64,000 nucleotides of DNA from Lachnospiraceae bacterium (lineage in GTDB: Bacteria > Bacillota > Clostridia > Lachnospirales > Lachnospiraceae): NCBI GenBank assembly GCA_018056425.1, contig JAGPFR010000010.1, positions 1-64,000 on the forward strand, written 5' to 3'. Both the position numbers and the translations under genes were made by a program. Below are positions 45,497 to 54,609 of the stretch, in pieces (positions within the stretch are counted from its first letter, which is position 1; the number at the start of each line of letters is the position of its first letter). Under the pieces are notes generated by a model, which worked only from the letters and a program-made list of their open reading frames with translations, had not been told where the DNA came from and searched no databases.

Positions 45497-46507
45497 ATGC
45501 CGGCAAATGCTTACGGTATCGACCTTGGTACCAACCACATCAAGATTTTTAACAACAACGATAATACGATCACTATCCAGAAGAATATGATCGCCATCAA
45601 AGACGAGAGTGAATTCTTTGCATATGGTGATTCCGCATACGAAATGCACGAGAAGGCACCCGCAAACATCCAGATTTCATATCCTTTAAGCTGCGGTGTT
45701 ATATCTGACCTTCATAATGTAGAGCTTCTTGTAAAGTACATCATCAGTGATCTCCAGGGCGGAAGTCCCAAGAATGCGGATTTTCTTATCGCTGTTCCTT
45801 ATGACATCACCGATGTGGAAAAGAGAGCATTCTACGATCTTCTTAAAGAAGCAGGAATTAAGGCTCACAAGATCTATGTTACCCAGATGGCAATTGCCGA
45901 CGGCGTCGGAATGGGCATCGATGTAAAGAACTCTGTCGGAGTGCTTGTTGTAAATGTAGGATTTGAAACCACGGAGATTTCCGTTTTGTCCCTCGGAGGA
46001 ATTGTCTTATCCAAGCTCATCAAGGAGGGTGGTCTTAAGTTTGATGATTCCATCAGAGCTGCCGTCAGAAATGAATTCGGCCTTATGATCGGCGGAAAGA
46101 CTGCAGAAGAAGTTAAGAAAAATCTTAAAGAGCTTGAGAAGAACAATAAGGGAGCTACCGTTTACGGAAGAGACATCGTAACCGGACTTCCCGTACAGAG
46201 AGAAATCCCTACCAAGCTTATAGTTGATTCTCTTGAAGGGGATTTCAAGACCATCATCGATAACATCAAATTTATTCTCGAGAGAACTCCCCCCGAACTT
46301 TCCGCTGATATTTTCAGAAACGGAATATACCTTACGGGCGGAGCAAGCCAGGTTTCGCATCTGGTTGAGAGAATTGCGGACGGAACCGGCCTTAAGGTTA
46401 ATGTAACCGATGAGCCTTTAACATCCACCGCATACGGTCTCGGAAGAATCATTCAGGATCCGGAATATTCCGGTCTGGCACAGAGTGCCGAGGGCATGGG
46501 TAAATGA
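45497..46507 (+). CDS. mreB: Rod shape-determining protein MreB (divergent)
   Basis: MreB is the bacterial actin that guides the elongation machinery. The 336-residue protein shows the actin-fold phosphate-1 segment YGIDLGTNHIKIF, DFLIAVPYDITDVEKRAF, the GGIVLSKLIKEGGLKFDD segment and GIYLTGGASQVSHL. It is more divergent than standard MreB in several loops. It is the first of mreB-mreC-mreD-pbp2 and overlaps mreC by 4 bp. Confidence 0.92.
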   Translation: MPANAYGIDLGTNHIKIFNNNDNTITIQKNMIAIKDESEFFAYGDSAYEMHEKAPANIQISYPLSCGVISDLHNVELLVKYIISDLQGGSPKNADFLIAVPYDITDVEKRAFYDLLKEAGIKAHKIYVTQMAIADGVGMGIDVKNSVGVLVVNVGFETTEISVLSLGGIVLSKLIKEGGLKFDDSIRAAVRNEFGLMIGGKTAEEVKKNLKELEKNNKGATVYGRDIVTGLPVQREIPTKLIVDSLEGDFKTIIDNIKFILERTPPELSADIFRNGIYLTGGASQVSHLVERIADGTGLKVNVTDEPLTSTAYGLGRIIQDPEYSGLAQSAEGMGK

Positions 46508-47373
46508 GTCCTGTCGTAAAATCCAAGGGGGAGAGATTTACACTGCCAAGTAAATATCTCCTCCTTATTTTAACTTTTATATGCATTATCCTTATGGTGC
46601 TGACCTACGGGACCAATATTTTTGATGTTCCGGTAAACACTGCGGTCGGAACCATAATCGTGCCTTTTGAAAAAGGTATTTCAAGAGCGGGAGAATGGCT
46701 CAGAAACAGAAAAGATGAGCTTACTTCCGTAAGAAGTCTTCTTGAAGAAAACCAGAGACTCAGGGAACAGATCGATGCCCTGACGGAAGAAAACACCATC
46801 CTGACTCAGGAAAGATATGAACTTACCGACATGCAGGCTCTCCTCGGACTTTCTGAAGTTTATTATTCCTATGAAAAAGTCGGAGCAAGGGTGATCTTCA
46901 AAGATTCGGGCAACTGGTACAGTTCTTTTATAATCGATAAGGGAACAGATGACGGACTTGCTCTTGATATGAATGTTATTGCGGGCGGCGGTCTTGTCGG
47001 CAGGATCACGAAGATCGGCCCCAACTGGGCAAGAGTTACTTCGATCATCTCTGACGGGGTAAATGTAAGCGGACAGGTTGTTTCTTCAGACCTTTCGCTT
47101 ATGGTTTCCGGTGATCTCAAACTCATAGACAGGGGACTTATCAGTTTCTCGCTTTTATCGGATCCTGACGGTCTTGTTGTAAAAGGAGATAAAGTCGTTA
47201 CCAGTAATATCAGCGATAAATATCTTCCCGGATTACTGATAGGATATATTGATACCGTTCAAAGCGATGCCAATAATCTGACCAAATCCGGAACCATTTC
47301 TGTAGCTACGGACTTCGATCACCTTTCGGTTGTTCTGGTGATCACGGATTTAAAAGATTACGATTACGAATGA
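46504..47373 (+). CDS. mreC: Rod shape-determining protein MreC
   Basis: MreC is a bitopic membrane protein that activates the PBP2-RodA synthase. The 289-residue protein has a basic N-terminus, one transmembrane helix (~17-37), a coiled coil (~68-108: SLLEENQRLREQIDALTEEN) and beta domains with FKDSGNWYSSFIIDKGTDDGL and GLVGRITKIGPNWARV. It overlaps both neighbours by 4 bp, as expected for a coupled mre operon. Confidence 0.95.
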   Translation: MSPVVKSKGERFTLPSKYLLLILTFICIILMVLTYGTNIFDVPVNTAVGTIIVPFEKGISRAGEWLRNRKDELTSVRSLLEENQRLREQIDALTEENTILTQERYELTDMQALLGLSEVYYSYEKVGARVIFKDSGNWYSSFIIDKGTDDGLALDMNVIAGGGLVGRITKIGPNWARVTSIISDGVNVSGQVVSSDLSLMVSGDLKLIDRGLISFSLLSDPDGLVVKGDKVVTSNISDKYLPGLLIGYIDTVQSDANNLTKSGTISVATDFDHLSVVLVITDLKDYDYE

Positions 47374-47894
47374 TTCAGCGAATTCTCATCGCAATTTCAA
47401 TACCTTTCTTTTTCCTGCTTCAAACCGGTGTTTTTACGTATCTGAAGCTTGGTAATTGTATCCCTAATCTGATGGTTTTGATCGCATGCATATACGGATT
47501 TTTCTATGGGGAGAAATTCGGATGTATTGTCGGTTTCTTTTGCGGTCTCCTTATGGATATTTTCTTTGGAAATATGCTGGGACTCAATGCACTTATCATC
47601 ATGCTTATCGGATACATAAACGGAGGGTTCAGTGATCTGTTTTATGCGGAAGATATCAGGCTTCCCATGATACTTCTTACCCTAAGCGATGCGACTTACG
47701 GACTTATGTATTATATTTTCACATTCCTGATGAGAGGAAAACTTTCGATTGGATTTTATCTTACGAATGTGATACTTCCGGAGATTTTCTATACATTACT
47801 GGTATCGCTTCTTGTATATCCGATCCTTCTTGCGATAGATACACTGTTCAGGAATCTGAGACTCAAAAAAGAGAGAGAAAAGCAGGATGTTTGA
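47370..47894 (+). CDS. mreD: Rod shape-determining protein MreD
   Basis: MreD is the polytopic membrane component of the elongasome. The 174-residue protein has about five hydrophobic segments (for example IAISIPFFFLLQTGVFTYL and GCIVGFFCGLLMDIFFG) and the typical GYINGGFSDLFY. Sequence is weakly conserved in this family, so the call leans on length, topology and position. It overlaps mreC by 4 bp and the PBP2 gene by 8 bp. Confidence 0.9.
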   Translation: MIQRILIAISIPFFFLLQTGVFTYLKLGNCIPNLMVLIACIYGFFYGEKFGCIVGFFCGLLMDIFFGNMLGLNALIIMLIGYINGGFSDLFYAEDIRLPMILLTLSDATYGLMYYIFTFLMRGKLSIGFYLTNVILPEIFYTLLVSLLVYPILLAIDTLFRNLRLKKEREKQDV

Positions 47895-50754
47895 CGGGCT
47901 TCGTGAAAGAATAATAAATATCTTTACGAGCAGAGTCACGATCATTTATCTGATCATGACCGTTCTTTGCGGTATCCTTCTTTACAGATGCTTTGTTCTC
48001 CAGATAATCAACGGACAGTCCTACCTTGATAATTTCATGCTTGAGCAGGAAAAAGTCAGGGACATAATGCCCACAAGAGGAAATATCTATGACCGGAACG
48101 GCAATATTCTCGCATATAACGAGCTTGCCTATTCAGTCAATATAGAGGATACTTTCGAAACTTCTTCGTCCAAAGACAAAAAGCTTAATGAGCTCGTTTA
48201 TAATCTGATCAAACTGATCGAAAAAAACGGAGATACCATCGATTCCGATTTTAAGATCACTCTTAATGAAGACGGTGAATTTGTCTATACCGTATCGGGA
48301 ACCTATCTTAACAGATTTCTGGCAGACGTCTACGATCATGCTGATCCAAAGGATCTTACAGAGGAAGAGAAGGCTTCAACTCCCGTACAGGTTATTATAT
48401 ATCTCAGCAGAAAATCCGGTAAAGGTTTCCATTTTGCTGTAGGAGATTACCTCGATCCCGAAGACACCAAATCAGAATTCATAGAAGGCAAAGGCTATAC
48501 CAACAAAGAATGGCTTGAGATCGTTGAGATCCGTTATGCCATGAGCCTTACCTCGTACCGCAAGTATATAGGTACGACGATCTCAACGGATGTCAAACCC
48601 GAAACCGTTGCTCTTATCATGGAAAATTCCGATATCTTACCCGGTGTTACGATCCAGGAAGATACCGTAAGAAGATATGTAAACAGTGTATACTTTGCCC
48701 ATATTCTCGGATATACCGGAAGGATCTCGGCAGAAGAGATAGACGCCCTGAACCAGAGAATGATCGATGAAGGTGCAACAGAAGGCACATACACTTCGGT
48801 AGATGTAGTCGGAAAAAGCGGAATTGAGAATTACCTTGAAACGACTCTTCAGGGTACCAAAGGCTATGAGAAGGTAATGGTTGATAATACCGGTAAGGTG
48901 TTATCCGTTTTGGAACATAAGGATGCCGTCAGAGGCCAGGACGTATATCTGTCCATTGACATGGATCTTACCATGGAGCTTTATGACATTACCGAAAGAA
49001 AGCTTGCATATATAATCGTTCAGAAGCTTCAGAATGCCAAATTTGCCGTAAGAACAACCGATTCCGTCAAAACCATCCCTATTGCAGATGTTTATTATGC
49101 CGTTTTCAGAAATAATGTTCTCGATATTGATCATTTTGCATCAGAGGAAGCACTTCCTACCGAAAGAGATGTTTACGAGAGATATCTTTCATACAAAGAT
49201 ACAGTTTATTCGACTCTTGAGATCGGTATGAGAACGACCAGGACGCCTTACGAAAAGCTTTCCGACGAATACAAGATCTATCAGTATTACATCGTTAAGC
49301 TGCTTATGAATAACGGAGTCATAATGACTTCCGAAGTCGATTCCGAAGACAGTATCTATAAAGAATGGGAAAACGGAGGGAATGTCTCTTTGGGAGATTT
49401 TCTCGATCATGCCATTGCTTTGGGATGGGTTGATATAAGCAAACTTGATCTCGAGTCCAAATATGCGGATTCTTCCGAGATCTTTGATGCACTTGTAGTT
49501 ACGATATTCAAACTCTGTGATGCCGATGCGGATTATCAGACCAGATTTTATAAGTACATGATCCTTAATGATAAGATCACGGGCTATCAGGTCTGCAAAC
49601 TCCTTATAGAGCAGGAGGCCATCAATATTCCCGAATCGGAGATCAACAGGCTTAATTCAGGTGCCATAAGTTCATATACATTTATGGTAAACAGAATCTC
49701 TAATCTGGATATCACGCCCGCACAGCTTGCACTTGAACCCTGTAACGGTTCGGTTGTAATGACCAATCCCAATAACGGGCAGGTTCTCGCTCTTGTTTCA
49801 TATCCGGGATATGATAACAACAAAATGGCTAATACCGTGGATAATGATTATTACAACAGTCTTCTTAATGATGATTCGTCGCCTCTTTTGAATTTTGCGA
49901 CTCAGTATAAATCTGCTCCCGGATCGACATTTAAGATCGTATCCGCAACGGTCGGTTTTAACGAAGGAATTATCAATACATCAACTCTTATTAACTGCAG
50001 CGGAATCTTTACGGATATTGAACCGCCACCGAAATGTACCGCCATCCACGGTAACGAGACGGTAAGAACCGCGATAAGGGATTCGTGTAATATATATTTC
50101 TTTAACGTTGGTTACAGACTGGCAACCTTAAACGGATATTATGATGATGCCGCAGGTCTCCAATATCTGGCACAATATGCCGATCTGTACGGACTGTCCC
50201 AGAAGTCGGGAGTAGAGATAACGGAATATGAACCGGATATCTCGGATCTCGACTCGGTTCGTTCCTACATCGGACAGGGTACAAATGCTTTTACCACAAC
50301 CCAGCTTGCCAGATATGTATCCAGTATCGCAAACGGCGGTACCACATATGATCTGACGCTTTTGGATCATATAGAGGATTCATACGGCCGTACCGTCTGG
50401 GAACATGAACCTGTTGTCTACAATAATGTATATCTGGAAGATTACCAGTGGAATTCCATTGTAGGCGGTATGATAGATGCCGTTGACAAGAAGCCTTATT
50501 TTGCCGATATTCCGGTTGTTGTTGCCGGCAAGACCGGTACTGCACAGCAGTCAAGGTCCAAGCCCGATCATTCGCTTTTTATCTGTTTTGCACCGGCAGT
50601 GGGTGAACCTGAGGTTGCATTGAGTGTAAGAATTCCTTTCGGATTCTATTCGGATTATGCCGCTCAGCTTGCTCATGAGTGCCTTCAGGCTTATTACGGA
50701 ATTGAGCCCGGCTCGCAGCAGCATCAATACGAAACTGATGAAAGAAGAGACTGA
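47887..50754 (+). CDS. mrdA: Penicillin-binding protein 2 (elongation transpeptidase) with a large insertion
   Basis: PBP2 cross-links peptidoglycan in the elongasome with RodA. The 955-residue protein has an N-terminal membrane anchor (~18-38), the pedestal start TRGNIYDRNGNILAYNE and a transpeptidase domain with Ser680-x-x-Lys683 (GSTFK), SCNIYFF (SxN) and KTGTAQQ (Lys882). It is ~250 residues longer than typical because of an inserted helical, acidic region at about residues 360-610, between the pedestal and the catalytic domain. The catalytic motifs are intact. It follows mreD and precedes minC and rodA. Confidence 0.93.
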   Translation: MFDGLRERIINIFTSRVTIIYLIMTVLCGILLYRCFVLQIINGQSYLDNFMLEQEKVRDIMPTRGNIYDRNGNILAYNELAYSVNIEDTFETSSSKDKKLNELVYNLIKLIEKNGDTIDSDFKITLNEDGEFVYTVSGTYLNRFLADVYDHADPKDLTEEEKASTPVQVIIYLSRKSGKGFHFAVGDYLDPEDTKSEFIEGKGYTNKEWLEIVEIRYAMSLTSYRKYIGTTISTDVKPETVALIMENSDILPGVTIQEDTVRRYVNSVYFAHILGYTGRISAEEIDALNQRMIDEGATEGTYTSVDVVGKSGIENYLETTLQGTKGYEKVMVDNTGKVLSVLEHKDAVRGQDVYLSIDMDLTMELYDITERKLAYIIVQKLQNAKFAVRTTDSVKTIPIADVYYAVFRNNVLDIDHFASEEALPTERDVYERYLSYKDTVYSTLEIGMRTTRTPYEKLSDEYKIYQYYIVKLLMNNGVIMTSEVDSEDSIYKEWENGGNVSLGDFLDHAIALGWVDISKLDLESKYADSSEIFDALVVTIFKLCDADADYQTRFYKYMILNDKITGYQVCKLLIEQEAINIPESEINRLNSGAISSYTFMVNRISNLDITPAQLALEPCNGSVVMTNPNNGQVLALVSYPGYDNNKMANTVDNDYYNSLLNDDSSPLLNFATQYKSAPGSTFKIVSATVGFNEGIINTSTLINCSGIFTDIEPPPKCTAIHGNETVRTAIRDSCNIYFFNVGYRLATLNGYYDDAAGLQYLAQYADLYGLSQKSGVEITEYEPDISDLDSVRSYIGQGTNAFTTTQLARYVSSIANGGTTYDLTLLDHIEDSYGRTVWEHEPVVYNNVYLEDYQWNSIVGGMIDAVDKKPYFADIPVVVAGKTGTAQQSRSKPDHSLFICFAPAVGEPEVALSVRIPFGFYSDYAAQLAHECLQAYYGIEPGSQQHQYETDERRD

Positions 50755-50764
50755 CGGAGGTTAT

Positions 50765-51460
50765 ATGAGTCAGGGTGTAATGCTCAAAAGATATAACGGT
50801 GCCATTAAGCTTATCCTTGATCCCGAGATGAGTTTTAACGAGCTTCTCGGACTTGTCAGGGACAAGTTCTATGCATCAAAGTCATTTCTCGGCACATCAT
50901 CCATAATTCTTGATATCGAAGGCAGAAAGCTCTCCGATATCGAAGAATCGCTTATCGTTGATGCCATAAATGCAAGCTGTGATGTGGATGTCGCCTGTTT
51001 AGTCGGCAAGAATGAAAATGACCAGGAGCATATCAGAAAAGTAGGGGAGATCTTAAACGATAAGATCAATTCCCTCGATAAATGTATTATCCTGCAGTCA
51101 TCCGTAATGAATAAACAGGTTATTGATGTTAAGGACAGTATTCTGGTTTTCGGAGACGTAAATCCCGGAAGCCAGATCAAAAGCTGCGGAAATATCATTG
51201 TTCTCGGAGGATTATACGGATCTGCATATGCCGGATCTTCAGGCGATAAAACCGCCTTTGTATGTGCGATAGAAATGGAGCCTGAAAGCCTGATCATAGG
51301 AGAGCATAAGTATACTCCCGACAGCAAACCGATATGGTCTGCAATGCTTAAACCTGCACCTAAAGTCGCAAGGATCTGTGAAGGCGAACTGACTATCGGT
51401 CCGCTTAACAGAGTTGTGATGGAGAAGATATATGAGTCTAAGAAATTACAGGATTCGTGA
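50765..51460 (+). CDS. minC: Septum site-determining protein MinC
   Basis: MinC blocks FtsZ polymerisation at the poles when recruited to the membrane by MinD. The 231-residue protein has the N-terminal FtsZ-inhibition domain (FNELLGLVRDKFYASKSFLG) and the C-terminal beta-helix domain (SILVFGDVNPGSQIKSCGNIIVLGGLYGSAYAG). ATG 50765 follows cggagg (50755-50760). The usual partners minD and minE are not beside it: the 3' end overlaps rodA by 29 bp. Confidence 0.9.
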   Translation: MSQGVMLKRYNGAIKLILDPEMSFNELLGLVRDKFYASKSFLGTSSIILDIEGRKLSDIEESLIVDAINASCDVDVACLVGKNENDQEHIRKVGEILNDKINSLDKCIILQSSVMNKQVIDVKDSILVFGDVNPGSQIKSCGNIIVLGGLYGSAYAGSSGDKTAFVCAIEMEPESLIIGEHKYTPDSKPIWSAMLKPAPKVARICEGELTIGPLNRVVMEKIYESKKLQDS

Positions 51461-52607
51461 TTACGATTTCAAGATCATATTGTTTGCCGTTCTCCTTTCC
51501 GTTATAGGAGTTTTTGCAATCTCATCGGCAATGGGGGATACACTTGCGGGGCAGGAGAATGTCAGAAAACAGATCGGAGGAATAATCTTCGGTTCCGTCA
51601 TGATGATTATCACTTCTCTGATCGATTATCATTTCATCATGAAATTCAGGGTCCCGATCTATTTTGTGACCATTTTTATACTTGTTCTGGTCATGGTAAG
51701 AGGACATTCCTCTCATAACGCTCAAAGATGGCTGAATATAGGCTCTATCACGTTTCAGCCCTCCGAGCTTGCCAAGCTGTTATTGATTTTATTTTTGGCT
51801 TCGTTTATTATGAAATACAAGGATAAAATCAGCAGTTTTCATTTGCTTTTGGTATGTTCAGCGCTGTTTTTGGTACCGTTTTTTCTGATATTCAAACAGC
51901 CCGATCTTTCGACCAGTATTGTTCTGGTTTTTATCTTTGCCGCGATCATGTTTACCAGCGGAATTAAGAAAAGAGTGATACTGATCGTAATGCTGATCGT
52001 TATACCGGTAGGAGTTGCTTTTGTAAGCTATATGCTCAATCCGGACAACGAGGTTTTGGAGGGTTATCAGCTCAAAAGGATATATGGTTTCCTTTATCCC
52101 GAAGATTATCCCGACATTGCATATCAGCAGAACAATTCCGTAACCGCGATCGGTTCCGGAATGCTCGAAGGAAAAGGATACAAAAATAATCAGATCACTT
52201 CGGTCAAGAACAGCAATTTTCTTTCGGAGGCCGAAACCGATTTCATTTTTGCTGTTATCGGTGAAGAATTCGGATTCAGGGGAGCTTCGGTCACGATAAT
52301 CCTGCTGTTTCTGATATCCCTGAGTTGTCTGAACGTGGGGATACGGGCAAAAGATACTGCCGGGGCTGTCATATGTGCCGGAATGGGTACTTTTATCGGT
52401 ATTCAGGGATTTATGAATATTGCGGTTGCAACATTTCTTATGCCCAATACCGGTATTCCGCTGCCGTTTGTCAGTTATGGACTTACATCACTTGTTACGC
52501 TGTATTTGGGACTTGGGGTAGTTCTGAATGTTAGGCTTCAGGTGAAGCATTCGGTTAATCCGCTGGATGAATTCACACTAAATTTTAATGGAAAGGGGCC
52601 GTATTAG
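51432..52607 (+). CDS. rodA: Peptidoglycan glycosyltransferase RodA
   Basis: RodA is the SEDS-family polymerase that extends glycan strands with PBP2 in the elongasome. The 391-residue protein has about ten membrane segments and SEDS signatures: AQRWLNIGSITFQPSELAKLLLILFLA, FKQPDLSTSIVL, EAETDFIFAVIGEEFGF and the terminal GIPLPFVSYGLTSL. Proximity to mreBCD and PBP2 supports RodA rather than FtsW. ATG 51432 lies inside minC, with ggagaag upstream. Confidence 0.94.
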   Translation: MSLRNYRIRDYDFKIILFAVLLSVIGVFAISSAMGDTLAGQENVRKQIGGIIFGSVMMIITSLIDYHFIMKFRVPIYFVTIFILVLVMVRGHSSHNAQRWLNIGSITFQPSELAKLLLILFLASFIMKYKDKISSFHLLLVCSALFLVPFFLIFKQPDLSTSIVLVFIFAAIMFTSGIKKRVILIVMLIVIPVGVAFVSYMLNPDNEVLEGYQLKRIYGFLYPEDYPDIAYQQNNSVTAIGSGMLEGKGYKNNQITSVKNSNFLSEAETDFIFAVIGEEFGFRGASVTIILLFLISLSCLNVGIRAKDTAGAVICAGMGTFIGIQGFMNIAVATFLMPNTGIPLPFVSYGLTSLVTLYLGLGVVLNVRLQVKHSVNPLDEFTLNFNGKGPY

Positions 52608-52613
52608 GGGATA

Positions 52614-53009
52614 ATGAACATTGCACTTATCGCTCATGATTCCAAGAAAAAGCTCATGCAGAATTTCTGCGTGGCTTATCGCGGAATACTGACAAAGCAT
52701 GACTTATACGCCACAGGAACCACAGGAAGACTTATCGAGGAGGTTACCAATCTTTCGATACATAAATTCCTGGCCGGACATTTGGGAGGAGAGCAGCAGC
52801 TTGCTGCACAGATCGAGCAGAATCTCATCGATCTTGTTATTTTCCTCAGAGATCCCGTAAATACCACCGTTCACGAGCCCAATGTCGAGAACGTATTCAG
52901 GGACTGTGATCTTCATAATATTCCGCTCGCAACCAATCTTGCGAGTGCGGAACTCCTTATAAAATCCCTCGACAGAGGCGATCTTGAATGGAGAGAGATG
53001 TATAAATGA
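52614..53009 (+). CDS. mgsA: Methylglyoxal synthase-like protein with altered catalytic residues
   Basis: MgsA converts dihydroxyacetone phosphate to methylglyoxal and phosphate. The 131-residue protein has the fold markers IALIAHDSKKK, YATGTTGRLIEE and IPLATNLASAELLI. Aligned by eye with E. coli MgsA, His19, Asp91 and His98 are kept. The catalytic Asp71 is replaced by Glu60 (GHLGGEQQ) and Asp101 by Asn90 (VHEPNVENV). It may therefore be a slow or repurposed enzyme. It follows rodA, its normal Clostridial neighbour, and overlaps the next gene by 4 bp. Confidence 0.85.
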   Translation: MNIALIAHDSKKKLMQNFCVAYRGILTKHDLYATGTTGRLIEEVTNLSIHKFLAGHLGGEQQLAAQIEQNLIDLVIFLRDPVNTTVHEPNVENVFRDCDLHNIPLATNLASAELLIKSLDRGDLEWREMYK

Positions 53010-54001
53010 TCCGTCTTTTCGGTAAATCCAAGTTCAGATTTTTATCACTTTTCATACTTGTTGCTTTTCTTCTTACGGGGTGCGGAACCGATTTTGCATC
53101 CCCTTATTCTGCGTCTGTTTTGGCATCGGAGATGGCCGGAAGAGGCTTTACAGCCGATCTGAAATCGGAATCTTTTGCTTCGGATCTGTGTGTCATAACC
53201 GAGGACATTCCTGTTCCCGACCTTGAATTATCCACTCAGGTTGAGTCTTATCTTCTCATTGATGTAAATAACAGGAACGCTCTTGCGGCATATGATGTTC
53301 ACAGGCAGATCCATCCCGCATCCACTACAAAGCTTATGACAGCTCTTGTAGCTCTTGAGAATTGTTCCATGGACGAAAAAATCGTTCTCGGAGATGAAGT
53401 AACGGGCTTTGCATATGACGAGACCGTCCTTCCCGGCAAAGTCGGGGATACCATGACCATGGATCAGGCCCTTCATTTCATGCTTATGTATTCCGCCAAT
53501 GATATCGCAAATTCAATCGCCGTTCATGTAGGCGGAAACATCAGTAATTTCTGTGACATGATGAATGAAAAGGCTGCGGAGATCGGAGCTACAAACACTC
53601 ATTTTTCCAATCCTCACGGACTTGATGCAGACGATCATATGACCACGGCATATGATCTTTATCTGATTCTCAGCGAATGCATTAAGTATGAGAAGTTTAT
53701 TGAGATCGTATCAAGTTCCGAGTATTCCACTGTTTATTATAATTCCCAGGGAAACACTGTAGATAAGACTGTCAGAAGTACCGATCTGTTCATCAGAACC
53801 GATAAAGACGTAAATGCTCCTGCGGGAATTACAGTTATCGGCGGAAAAACCGGAACAACAGGTAAAGCAGGACATTGTCTTATAGTTTTATGCAAGGATT
53901 CTGCGGGTAATCCGTATATCTCGTGCGTTATGGGAACGGCGGATACGGACACCCTTTATGCGCATCAGAAAATGCTCATGAATCTTATCCTAAACGGTTA
54001 A
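53006..54001 (+). CDS. dacA: D-alanyl-D-alanine carboxypeptidase, lipoprotein form
   Basis: This S11-family penicillin-binding protein trims the terminal D-Ala of peptidoglycan pentapeptides. The 331-residue protein starts with a signal peptide ending in a lipobox (FLLTGCG), so it is probably lipid-anchored outside the cell instead of held by a C-terminal helix. Active-site motifs are Ser106-x-x-Lys109 (HPASTTKLM), YSANDIANS and GGKTGTTGKAGHC. It overlaps mgsA by 4 bp and closes the elongasome region. The C-terminal beta domain of full PBP5 is missing, which is normal for shorter members. Confidence 0.93.
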   Translation: MIRLFGKSKFRFLSLFILVAFLLTGCGTDFASPYSASVLASEMAGRGFTADLKSESFASDLCVITEDIPVPDLELSTQVESYLLIDVNNRNALAAYDVHRQIHPASTTKLMTALVALENCSMDEKIVLGDEVTGFAYDETVLPGKVGDTMTMDQALHFMLMYSANDIANSIAVHVGGNISNFCDMMNEKAAEIGATNTHFSNPHGLDADDHMTTAYDLYLILSECIKYEKFIEIVSSSEYSTVYYNSQGNTVDKTVRSTDLFIRTDKDVNAPAGITVIGGKTGTTGKAGHCLIVLCKDSAGNPYISCVMGTADTDTLYAHQKMLMNLILNG

Positions 54002-54008
54002 AAAGCGA

Positions 54009-54037
54009 TTGAAATAATAAGCTTTTTAAACTATAAT
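54009..54037 (+). promoter_or_regulatory. Strong promoter upstream of the small P-loop protein gene
   Basis: ttgaaa (54009-54014) and tataat (54032-54037) are 17 bp apart, close to the sigma-A consensus. A leader of about 75 nt follows before the ribosome binding site cggaggg. Confidence 0.75.
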
Positions 54038-54120
54038 CTTATTAGTGATCTACGATATCCGAAAACGATTTTTCCGGGCAGAGTCGATACACTAAAATAA
54101 CAGCATCGGAGGGCAAATTA

Positions 54121-54549
54121 GTGGTTTCATTGATAGTTGGTCAGAAGGGCAAAGGTAAGACTAAGGAGCTTTTAGACAGGGTTAATGCCGATGTAAAGAA
54201 CGTCTCAGGTAATATTGTATATCTTGATAAGGACACCGCTCATATGTATGAGCTTAACAACAAGATCAGACTTATCAATGTAAGCGAATTCGATATTTCC
54301 AATTCAGATCAGTTCTATGGCTTCGTTGCAGGTATCATCTCCCAGAATCACGATATCCAGGAAATGTTTATCGATTCTTATGCTAAGATTTCTCAGCAGG
54401 TTGACAAAGATATAACCGAGAACGTTGAGAAGCTTGCGGCTCTTTCCGATAAGTATAAGGTTGATATGGTTCTTTCCGTATCTATCGAGAGAAGCAAATT
54501 CCCCGCAGGTCTTCAGGCTAACGAGAAGATAGCAATCAATTTCCTTTAA
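54121..54549 (+). CDS. Small P-loop protein of unknown function
   Basis: The 142-residue protein has a Walker A-like segment near its start (VGQKGKGKTKELLD), a central FYGFVAGIISQNHDIQEMFIDSY and a C-terminal VDMVLSVSIERSKFP. Homologues of this size are frequent in Clostridia, sometimes labelled PilT-like; the similarity does not extend beyond the P-loop and I would not call it a pilus protein. It starts with GTG 54121 behind cggaggg, has its own strong promoter, and is followed by a HlyD-like gene. Confidence 0.72.
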   Translation: MVSLIVGQKGKGKTKELLDRVNADVKNVSGNIVYLDKDTAHMYELNNKIRLINVSEFDISNSDQFYGFVAGIISQNHDIQEMFIDSYAKISQQVDKDITENVEKLAALSDKYKVDMVLSVSIERSKFPAGLQANEKIAINFL

Positions 54550-54565
54550 TTTTAACTTGACTGAA

Positions 54566-54600
54566 ACCCCCGGATATGACTGAAAAAGCCGCATCCGGGG
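54566..54600 (+). terminator. Weak hairpin after the P-loop protein gene
   Basis: ccccggat and atccgggg pair over 8 bp (54568-54575 and 54593-54600), but only tgtattta follows. It could slow or partly end transcription before the HlyD-like gene. Confidence 0.35.
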
Positions 54601-54609
54601 TGTATTTAT

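Noticed and set aside
54121..54549. PilT twitching-motility ATPase
   Set aside because: Only a P-loop-like segment is present; the secretion-ATPase domains and residues of PilT are missing.
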